A stretch of DNA of 64,000 nt from Lathyrus oleraceus (lineage: Eukaryota > Streptophyta > Magnoliopsida > Fabales > Fabaceae), in the NCBI RefSeq assembly GCF_024323335.1, contig NC_066581.1, forward strand, positions 229,354,539-229,418,538. The letters run 5' to 3'. Each line of letters opens with the position of its first letter. Positions within the stretch are counted from its first letter, which is position 1. Below are positions 56,445-64,000 of the stretch, one piece after another. The translations under genes and the position numbers were made by a program. The notes below the pieces were generated by a model that saw only the letters and a list, made by a program, of their open reading frames with translations, ran no database searches and was not told the origin of the DNA.

Positions 56445-56871
56445 AATGCAACCGCAATTAATGCTTCTGCACAAGGGTTCTATTTATAGAACCACTTGTG
56501 TGGGCTTCAAGCTAAAAAGCCCACTTAAGTGTATGTGGCCCATATCTTATAATATGCCCAAAATCACTTAAGCCCATGGTACCTTACCATATTTCGTATT
56601 CTACTTAAGTACATTGTACCTTACGATGTTCTACAATTCACTTAAGTACACCGTACCTTAGGGTGTTCCTTAGTTACTCTATCTCTCATCAATCCGTCCT
56701 TTGTGTGTGACCCTGTAGGTTTTCGCGGCATTGGCAATTATATTAAATCACGTATTTAACATAATAAATAGTGAGCGGTATCTAGCAACACATCACTGCT
56801 ATCCAAGACACAAAAATGTCATATGATCTGACAAATCCTTATGTGATAATACTTATGTGTATAATTACCCC
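56158..56871 (-). repeat. Partial inverted copy of the 48012-49363 LTR
   Basis: It starts TGAAGGAGAACGGCGATCC, the inverted end of the copia-type LTR, and follows it to about 48680 of that copy (GTGTATAATTACCCC). It has a (GA)n run where the other has (TC)n. The remaining half of the LTR is missing. No primer site or internal sequence adjoins it. Confidence 0.8.
56389..56440. repeat. (GA)n microsatellite
   Basis: About 25 GA units inside the LTR fragment, longer than in the related copy at 49112-49130. Confidence 0.95.
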
Positions 56872-57126
56872 TCATTTGATAATTACCCTTGTATTCGATT
56901 GTTGATTCAGTATGATTGATCAATACGTCATTGCTTCACCATACTAATGTCGGATCAAGAAGCAAACGACCATTGATCGCTCAAAGGAAAACAACCACTA
57001 AGTGTTTGAATGAACGAAACAGAAACAGTATATCATATATACCGTAATTTGCATCAGGATTACTTATATCATATATATAACTTGATCGATCTCAATTTAA
57101 TTACTCTTTTATGTAAGAACAAAAAT

Positions 57127-58233
57127 TGTTCTACAACAGATTCCATGATTTTGATGATAACAAAGGATGAAACCAAAAATGGCACCCTAACGAAAAGTTT
57201 CTAAGTGTGCAGGGTTCTAAGGAAAGAAGGAAGAATTCATCAGATACAGAATCATATCAGATACAAATTATCAGAAGACCAGAAGCATCTGAAGTAGAAA
57301 CACGTTCAAGAAAGTCTAACTCTGAGCAAAACAGCAAAGTATCAGAAGCATCTGAACAAGAAGTACGCTCTAGAAGTTCTGACTCTGAACAACGTATGTC
57401 AAACTCCAGAGTTCTCAGCGCTATCTGAAGTAACCATCAGAACTCAAAAGAGATCAACATCTGAAGTTAGATAGCAAGATTCCAAGATCTCCAGAAACAC
57501 GAAGACTCTGATTATGGAATTGCTAAATAAGGAAGAGTAACGTTAACTACAAGTAAAGTTATGGAAATGGATTTCCTAAAACAGAAAGAGACGTTAACTC
57601 CAATTTCAAATGATAAGGAACTACTTTTGGAAAGTAGTCATTCAAGAAGAGAAAGTTGCTTTGGCAACAAGCAACATACGTTATGGGACTAATTATTATT
57701 CAAGAGTCATTACCTGCTATGATTTTTCAACGGATCCTTCTCTTCTATATAAAGGACTGCAAATCAACATTGAGCTATATAAGTACAATATCACAAGATT
57801 TTACTAAAACATCAACTTTGAGAGGTTAGAGAAAGCAAGCATACAAAAACAATCTTCATCTCTCTCAACATTTCATAAAGCTCTTGCTTGAAACGTTAAA
57901 CACTTTGTTCTTACTGTTGTAATATTTGCTTATCTTAGAAGCACTCTAGATTACATAAGCTTTTATCTTTGTTGTATTTCCTCAAGTGACTCTGTGTAGT
58001 CTGTATACTTGAGAGGACTAAGAGATCCTTCTCTTAGACGTTGTTTGTAATCAATCTTTCAAGATTAGTGGATTAAGTCCTTGTTGAAGGCGAAATCACC
58101 TTGGCCGGGTGGACTGGAGTAGCTTTGTGTTATAAGCGAACCAGTATAAAAATCCTTGTGTGATTTTCATTTTGAAAAAGCGCTTATTTTCCAAACAATT
58201 CAAACCCCCCCGTTCTTGTTTTTCTCACCTTCA
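57127..58233 (+). repeat. 5' LTR of the right-hand Sirevirus
   Basis: About 1107 bp, opening TGTTCTACAACAG and ending CTCACCTTCA, the same end as the LTRs at 22963 and 28995. TATA-like CTATATAAAGG at 57745-57755 and a run of C near 58205. The start is judged from the TG and the family block; the target duplication cannot be checked. Confidence 0.75.
57745..57755 (+). promoter_or_regulatory. TATA box of the Sirevirus LTR
   Basis: CTATATAAAGG in the middle of the LTR, where the U3/R promoter is expected. Confidence 0.6.
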
Positions 58234-58234
58234 A

Positions 58235-58254
58235 TTGGTATCGAGCTCCGGCTC
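58235..58254 (+). other. Primer-binding site, initiator tRNA-Met type
   Basis: TTGGTATCGAGCTCCGGC one base after the LTR. It is a variant of the TGGTATCAGAGC site typical of copia elements. Confidence 0.7.
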
Positions 58255-58302
58255 TGTTATTGATTTTCTAATCAAACACTTAACAGTGTAGAGAGATCCA
58301 GA

Positions 58303-59961
58303 ATGAGAAAAACTATGGCCCACACAAATGAAAAGGATAGTTACAATGCTAAGCCTCTTGTCTTTGATGGAGAGAAATTCGATTACTGGAAAGATAGAAT
58401 CGAAAGTTTCTTTCTAGGCTATGATGCTGATCTCTGGGACATTGTCACAGATGGATACAAACCTCCTGTCACGGAGGATGGAGCTGAAGTTCCCAGAAGT
58501 AAGATGTCAGATGATCAGAAGCGAGTTTTCAAGAATCATCACAAGGACAGAACCATACTCCTCAATGCTATATCTTATAACGAGTATGAAAAGATCACCA
58601 ACAGAGAAACAGCCAAAGACATACTTGACTCTCTAAGGATGACTCATGAAGGAAACTCTCAGGTCAAAGAGACAAAGGCTCTGGCGCTTATCCAGAAATA
58701 TGAAGCTTTCAAAATGGAAGATGATGAATCCATAGAGGCAATGTTCTCTAGATTCCAAACTCTGATTGCAGGTCTCAAAGTTCTAGACAAAGGATACACA
58801 ACTGCAGACCACGTCAAAAAGATAGTCAGAAGTCTGCCAAAGAAATGGAGACCCATGGTTACTGCTCTGAAGCTGTCAAAGGATCTGAACAATATCAGTC
58901 TTGAAGAACTTGTTAGCTCCCTCAGAAGTCATGAGATAGAACTAGAGGAAGATGAGCCTCAGAAAAGGAACAAGTCCATAGCATTAAAGTCCAGATATGA
59001 AAGACGCAAACCTGACAGAACCAAAGCTCTCCAGGCAGAAACTGAAGATACTGATGACTCTGAACTAGAAGATTCTGATGATGAAGAAGAATTGTCCCTC
59101 CTAACCAGAAGAGTTAAACAACTCTAGAAAAAGAGGAACAACAACTTCAGAAGACCAAGACCCAGAGGGGATCGATCAGAATCAACCTCAAAAGGTAAAA
59201 CTAACAAAGTTATTACTTGCTATGAATGTAAAGAAACAGGTCACTACAGGAATGAATGCCCCAAGCTAAAGAAAGACAATTCTAGAAAAGAAAGTTTCAA
59301 GAAAAATACCTTCAGGACAAAGAAAGGATTAATGGCTACCTGGGATGATAGTGAATCTGAGTCATCAGAATCTAACTCTGATGAAAAGGCCAACGTGGCA
59401 CTTATGGCTACCACATCCAGGAGCAGCTCAGATGAAGAATCTGAAGAGGTATTTTCTGAACTCTCTCGATCTGATCTAGAATCATGCTTGTCAGAAACTC
59501 TTAGCTCATATCAGAAATTAAAACAAAAGCTTAAAAACATAAAAGGCTGTTTTAAAGCAAAATTTGAAGAATGTGGCAAGCTTGAGATGACAATTCTAGC
59601 ACGAGAAGATACAATCAGATCTTTAACATTAGAAAGAGATGGAGCAAAAAGAAAAAGCTTAGAGTTAGAAGAAGCGTTGTCTCAAGCATCACAAACTTCA
59701 AATAAAATAATTTTTGAATACGAAGAAGCCTTTCAAGAATTTCTGAAAAATGGAATAGGTAGGAGTATTATGGCATCCATGATTTATGGAGTCAGTCAGA
59801 ACAATAAAAAGGGAATTGGGTATGATCCTAAGGAAGTTAAAACTTCTTCTAGTGACCAACTTAAATCTCCATTTTCATATCACTATACACACACACAAGA
59901 ACAAAAATTTGAAAATGCTAGAAAACCCAAAGTTATAAGAAACTCTGGGAAGACTAATTAA
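58303..59961 (+). pseudogene. gag: Sirevirus gag with an in-frame stop
   Basis: One continuous frame from ATG 58303 to TAA 59959-59961, interrupted once by TAG at 59125-59127. The first part (274 codons) has the gag start (FDGEKFDYWKDRIESFFLGY), the UBN2-type core and an acidic tail. After the stop come basic residues, a CCHC zinc knuckle (CYECKETGHYRNEC near 59219) and a second acidic, then coiled-coil, region (59332-59800). This layout fits Sirevirus gag. With the TAG only the capsid part could be made unless it is read through. The pol frame is shifted by one base relative to this one. Confidence 0.85.
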
Positions 59962-62900
59962 AAAGGACCCAAGAGATTCTGGGTACCGAAGGATAAGATT
60001 GTCTATGTTGCAGATATCCTATGCAGCAAAGTTCAGACACCAGTCATGGTACCTGGACTCTGGATGCTCGCGACACATGACGGGAAGAAAGTCTATGTTC
60101 CAAAGTCTGGAACTTAAAGACGCTGGATTTGTAGGCTTTGGAGGAGATCAGAAAGGAAGGATCAGAGGCTCCGGAACTATTGGTAATGGTATTCGTCCCT
60201 CTATATCTGATGTTCTTTACGTAGAAGGATTAATGCATAACTTGTTATCCATAAGTCAATTAAGTGATAACGGTTATGATGTAATCTTTAATCAAAAAAC
60301 ATGTAAAGCCATTAATCAGAACAATGGCTCTGTCCTTTTCACAGGCAAGAGGAAAAACAACATTTATAAAATTAATTTTTCTGATTTAAAAGAACAAAAT
60401 GTTAAATGTCTGATGACTGTTCACGAAGAGCAATGGGTATGGCATAGACGCTTGGGCCACGTTAGCATGAGGAAACTTTCTCAGCTAAATAAACTCGAGT
60501 TAGTCAGAGGCTTACCTAAACTGAAGTTTTCTTCAGATGCTCTGTGTGAAGCATGTCAAAAAGGAAAATTTTCAAAAACATCCTTTAAAAAGAAAAATGT
60601 TGTTTCTACCTCTAAGCCTCTGAAACTTCTCCACATTGACTTATTTGGTCTTGTGAAAACAGCATCAGTCAATGGAAAGAAGTATGGACTAGTCATTGTT
60701 GATGATTACAGTCGCTGGACATGGGTGAAATTCCTAAAGCACAAGAGTGAGTCTCACTCTGTATTCACTAGTTTCTGCTCCAAAGTGCAACAAGAATTTG
60801 ACTCTAAAATTATTAGAGTCAGAAGTGATCATGGTGGAGAATTTGAAAACAAAGATTTTGAGGAATTATTTGACTCTAATGGAATATCCCATGATTTCTC
60901 CTGCCCTAGAACTCCACAACAAAATGGAGTTGTAGAGAGGAAGAATAGGACACTCCAAGAGATGGCCACAACCATGATCAATGAATCTAATGTGGCAAAG
61001 CACTTTTGGGCAGAAGCTGTAAATACAGCATGTTACATTCAGAATAGAATCTTTATAAGACCTATTCTGGAAAAGACTCCCTATGAACTGTGTAAAGGAA
61101 GAAAACCAAACATTTCATATTTTCATCCTTTTGGATGTTCTTGCTTTATCTTAAACACTAAAGAACATCTGAACAAGTTCGATTCCAAAGCACAGAAAGG
61201 TATTATGTTAGGATACTCAGAACGCTCTAAAGGCTACAGAGTATACAACACAGAAACCAAAATTGTGGAAGAATCAATTCATGTCAGATTTGATGATAAG
61301 CTTGACCCTGAAAAGTCAAAGCTAGTTGAAGATTTTGCAGATCTAGAAATCACCCTTGCAAGTTCTGATAAAGCTCCAGAAGCAACTGTCACTCAGAACT
61401 CTGAAGAAATTAAATCCCCAGAAATCCCAAAGAAAGTTAAAAGTCGTATCAACGTATCTGAAGATTTGATTCTGGGAAACAAGGACGAACCTGTTAGAAC
61501 CAGATCTACCTTCAGGACCTCTGAAGATACTCCTCTGGGACTAGTGTCTCTGATTGAGCCTACGTCCTGTGATGAAGCACTTCAAGATAACGACTGGGTT
61601 TCAGCCATGCAAGAAGAATTAGATCAATTCACAAAGAATGATGTCTGGGATCTTGTTCCAAAGCCCAGAGGCACTCATGTTATTGGAACCAGATGGGTAT
61701 TCAGAAACAAGCTGAATGAGAAAGGAGAAGTCGTCAGAAACAAAGCTCGACTGGTAGCTCAAGGTTATAGTCAACAAGAAGGTATTGATTATAATGAAAC
61801 TTTTGCTCCAGTCGCAAGGTTAGAATCTATTCGTCTTCTTGTATCTTTTGCTATTAACCATTCTATTAAATTATATCAAATGGATGTCAAGAGTGCATTC
61901 CTTAATGGTTATATATCAGAAGAAGTGTATGTCAACCAACCTCCAGGTTTTGAAAATCCAAATTTTTCAGAACATGTTTTTAAACTTAAAAAATCTTTAT
62001 ATGGACTTAAACAAGCTCCCAGAGCTTGGTATGAACGTTTAAGCAATTTTCTTCTGGAACACAATTTTATCAGAGGGAAAGTTGACTCCACACTCTTCTG
62101 TAAGAACCTTAACAATGATCTCATGATATGCCAGATATACGTTGATGATATTATTTTTGGTTCAGTTAACGCCTCTGTTTGTCAAGAGTTCTCTAAGTTA
62201 ATGCAGGCAGAATTTGAAATGAGCTTAATGCAAGAACTAAAGTTCTTTCTGGGAATTCAAATTAACCAAACTTCAGAAGTTACATATGTTCATCAAAGCA
62301 AATATATTAAAGATGTTCTGAAGAAATTTGACATGGCTGACTGCAACTCTGCAAAAACTCCAATGCATCCAACATGCATTCTTGAAAAGGAAGAAGTAAG
62401 CACAAAGGTTTGTCAGAAGCTCTATCGAGGTATGATAGGCTCTTTTCTCTATCTGACTGCTACTCGTCCTGATATTCTCTTTAGTGTCTGTCTCTGTGCC
62501 AGATTCCAATCAGATCCTAGAGAATCTCATTTAACAGCAGTTAAGAGAATTCTTAAGTATCTGAAAGGAACTCCTAACCTGGGCCTGATGTATAAGAAAA
62601 CATCAGAGTATAGACTTTCGGGTTACTGTGATGCAGATTATGCAGGAGATAGACTAGAACGAAAAAGCACATCTGGAAATTGCCAGCTTCTGGGAAACAA
62701 TCTGATATCCTGGGCTAGCAAAAGACAGTCAACTATCGCTCTATCAACTGCAGAAGCAGAATATATCTCAGCATCACTGTGCACAACTCAGATGCTCTGG
62801 ATGAAGCACCAGTTAGAAGATCTGCAAATCTTTGAGAGTAACATTCCTATCTTCTGTGATAATACTGCTGCCATTTGTCTAAGTAAGAATCCCATTCTAC

Positions 62901-63085
62901 ATTCCAGAGCTAAACACATTGAAATAAAACATCATTTTATTAGAGACTATGTTCAGAAAGGGATAGTAACATTGAAGTTCATTGATACAGATCATCAATG
63001 GGCAGATATCTTTACTAAGCCTCTAGCTGAAGATAGATTTCTTTTTATCTTAGAAAATCTGAACATTCGAAATTTCCCTGAATGA
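59939..63085 (+). CDS. pol: Sirevirus pol: protease, integrase, RT, RNase H
   Basis: Open from 59939 (after a stop at 59936) to TGA/stop at 63085; 1028 codons counted from the TTG at 59999, with the first in-frame ATG at 60005. Numbered from 59999: protease D20 in [13 protein letters not shown]; integrase zinc finger H149, H154, C183, C186 and catalytic D214, D277, E313 (35 residues between the last two); RT with D629 ([11 protein letters not shown]) and YVDD at 714-717; RNase H with D878, E919, D954 and D1003 (WADIFTKPL). All catalytic residues are present and there is no stop, so this part could be functional. It is normally made as a gag-pol fusion, hence no strong own start; here it would need a frameshift near 59960-60040. 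Confidence 0.93.
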   Translation, partial: ETLGRLIKKDPRDSGYRRIRLSMLQISYAAKFRHQSWYLDSGCSRHMTGRKSMFQSLELKDAGFVGFGGDQKGRIRGSGTIGNGIRPSISDVLYVEGLMHNLLSISQLSDNGYDVIFNQKTCKAINQNNGSVLFTGKRKNNIYKINFSDLKEQNVKCLMTVHEEQWVWHRRLGHVSMRKLSQLNKLELVRGLPKLKFSSDALCEACQKGKFSKTSFKKKNVVSTSKPLKLLHIDLFGLVKTASVNGKKYGLVIVDDYSRWTWVKFLKHKSESHSVFTSFCSKVQQEFDSKIIRVRSDHGGEFENKDFEELFDSNGISHDFSCPRTPQQNGVVERKNRTLQEMATTMINESNVAKHFWAEAVNTACYIQNRIFIRPILEKTPYELCKGRKPNISYFHPFGCSCFILNTKEHLNKFDSKAQKGIMLGYSERSKGYRVYNTETKIVEESIHVRFDDKLDPEKSKLVEDFADLEITLASSDKAPEATVTQNSEEIKSPEIPKKVKSRINVSEDLILGNKDEPVRTRSTFRTSEDTPLGLVSLIEPTSCDEALQDNDWVSAMQEELDQFTKNDVWDLVPKPRGTHVIGTRWVFRNKLNEKGEVVRNKARLVAQGYSQQEGIDYNETFAPVARLESIRLLVSFAINHSIKLYQMDVKSAFLNGYISEEVYVNQPPGFENPNFSEHVFKLKKSLYGLKQAPRAWYERLSNFLLEHNFIRGKVDSTLFCKNLNNDLMICQIYVDDIIFGSVNASVCQEFSKLMQAEFEMSLMQELKFFLGIQINQTSEVTYVHQSKYIKDVLKKFDMADCNSAKTPMHPTCILEKEEVSTKVCQKLYRGMIGSFLYLTATRPDILFSVCLCARFQSDPRESHLTAVKRILKYLKGTPNLGLMYKKTSEYRLSGYCDADYAGDRLERKSTSGNCQLLGNNLISWASKRQSTIALSTAEAEYISASLCTTQMLWMKHQLEDLQIFESNIPIFCDNTAAICLSKNPILHSRAKHIEIKHHFIRDYVQKGIVTLKFIDTDHQWADIFTKPLAEDRFLFILENLNIRNFPE

Positions 63086-63549
63086 AGTGTGGCTCTGAAG
63101 ATGTATAATGAGACTCTGACATAAACAAATGTGTCTCTGCCTCTGACTCTGATACTTCTACCAGTTAAGAAGATATCTGAGTTAGAAATCTCCAGGAACC
63201 AATCCTTTGGTATTCCTGAAGATCAGATACATCAACACGTGGAGCACTTAGCGTCTAACCCTAGAACTTCTAGACAGCTGTCCAGAAGAGAAACGTTTGA
63301 GATCTCCTCGAGCAGTGTGCATACTGTTGGGATTAGACATTCATTAATGAGCCTTAATCATTTTTCCCCCAAGCGTGCTAACTTGTGCTTTGTGCTAACG
63401 CTGAATAGTGTGTAGTTTTGCATGTGTTTTCGTTTAGGGTATTTAAACACTTTTTCTCACATTTCACACACTATCACTCTCACTCACTCCCAAACCCTCT
63501 CTGAAGCATTTTTGCAAACACTTCATCTTCACCTTCTTCTTCATCAACT
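63086..63549 (+). other. Spacer between pol and the third ORF
   Basis: CTCTGA-rich sequence typical of Sirevirus 3' regions, then a TATA-free T/C-rich part (63420-63545). The frame at 63131-63415 has no recognisable motif. Confidence 0.5.
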
Positions 63550-64000
63550 ATGGATGCTCAACAACAACAAGTTTTCAACTTTTCTCAGCAAATGGAATCC
63601 AACACCACTGCCCAAAGTTCAAGCATTCCAACTCCAACTATTACAGGCGTTTCCATTACTCTAGTGTACAAGGAACCCCATATTCTTGATCGTCAACCTC
63701 ACATTAACCTAGCAACTCCCTTTGAGGGACTGGATGTGTTATGTGAAACACTTGTGGACTTCGACAACATGAGGAGAAATGGAGTAGATCTTACTGAAGA
63801 ACTCCGTATACAAGGTTGGGAAAACTACTTCCAAAGGCTTTATGGCCCTGTTTACCCAAATCTCATCAAAGAATTCTAGAGATTTGCTGATGTTGATGAC
63901 CACTTCATCGTCTCCTTCGTATTGGGGGTAAAGATAGTGATTACTGAAAAGTCAATTGCTTCTTTACTAAACATGGAGAAAACTGGAGGAAAAAGGATCT
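63550..64000 (+). pseudogene. Third ORF of the Sirevirus, with a premature stop
   Basis: ATG 63550, TAG at 63877-63879, and the same frame stays open after it to the window end. Residues 1-30 are Gln/Ser/Thr-rich. From about residue 75 it reads MRRNGVDLTEELRIQGWENY, FQRLYGPVYPNLIKEF, stop, RFADVDDHFIVSFVLG, KIVITEKSIASLLNM. The G-W..yF..l.GPVYP.L.keF pattern resembles a domain annotated in many plant transposon proteins. The TAG stands where a Trp (TGG) would suit the pattern. Sireviruses carry an extra, sometimes envelope-like, ORF here; I see no signal peptide or membrane segment in this part, so I do not call it an envelope. Confidence 0.55.

Larger units (their letters stand above)
57127..64000 (+). 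mobile_element. Sirevirus-type copia element, running off the window
   Basis: On the plus strand: 5' LTR 57127-58233, primer site, gag, pol and the start of a third ORF; the 3' LTR is beyond 64000. Family traits are the CAGA/TCTGA-rich composition, the GATTTTGATGATAACAAAGG block near the LTR start, a gag with a zinc knuckle and a long C-terminal part, and extra coding sequence after pol. It is much less decayed than its relative at 22963-30424. Pol is open throughout; gag has two stops and sits in a different frame from pol. Confidence 0.9.

Noticed and set aside
57207..57428. A 73-codon Ser/Glu-rich frame
   Set aside because: It lies in the repetitive CAGAAG/TCTGA-rich part of a Sirevirus LTR, upstream of its promoter.

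Overview
The window is plant nuclear DNA, almost certainly from a large-genome legume of the pea/vetch/lentil tribe (Fabeae). This is inferred from an intact Ogre-type Ty3/gypsy element with a tRNA-Arg-like primer site, several other Ogre-type LTRs, Sirevirus-type Ty1/copia elements, and one spliced host gene of the nodulin MtN21/EamA (WAT1-related) family. No rRNA, tRNA, CRISPR or prokaryotic feature was seen. About 90% of the window is transposable-element DNA in nested layers.

Layout. 1-2224 is the end of an Ogre-type LTR. 2225-2295 plus 17529-21611 is an older Ogre-type LTR, split at ATCAA by a young, complete Ogre-like element (2296-17528, minus strand). That element has two near-identical 1977-bp LTRs, ORF1, gag-protease, a predicted 245-bp intron, and a pol with RT, two RNase H domains and integrase. 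21681-22127 looks like a MITE. 22128-22962 plus 30425-30700 is an Athila-like gag/protease relic, split by a decayed Sirevirus (22963-30424, minus). 30936-31153 plus 35498-36245 is the 5' end of another copia element, split by an Ogre-type solo LTR (31154-35497, TSD TTTAT). 36539-37189 resembles a TRIM. 37872-38011 is a (TA)n tract and 38157-38479 a fold-back sequence. 38890-42755 is a decayed plus-strand Ogre-like ORF1/gag-pro. 42756-43335 plus 49425-51700 is a copia element, split by an Ogre-type solo LTR (43336-49419, TSD ATGGG) that itself holds a copia-type solo LTR (48012-49363).

The only clear host gene is at 52232-53878 (plus): six exons, 394 codons, a multi-pass EamA transporter of the WAT1 family, with a TATA box 73 bp before the ATG. 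Beyond it lie a copia gag relic (54856-55380), an unidentified stretch, an inverted partial copy of the 48012-49363 LTR (56158-56871), and a second Sirevirus (57127 to beyond 64000, plus) with an open 1028-codon pol, a gag interrupted by stops, and a third downstream ORF.

The most notable observations are: the near-pristine Ogre-like element with a predicted splice that fuses gag-pro to pol in frame; an array of about 20 short inverted repeats in its 3' untranslated region whose stems change together while the loop stays constant; palindromic U3 repeats arranged differently in its two LTRs; and a small antisense ORF with its own TATA box inside the old Sirevirus.

Domain assignments come from reading motifs; no database search was run.
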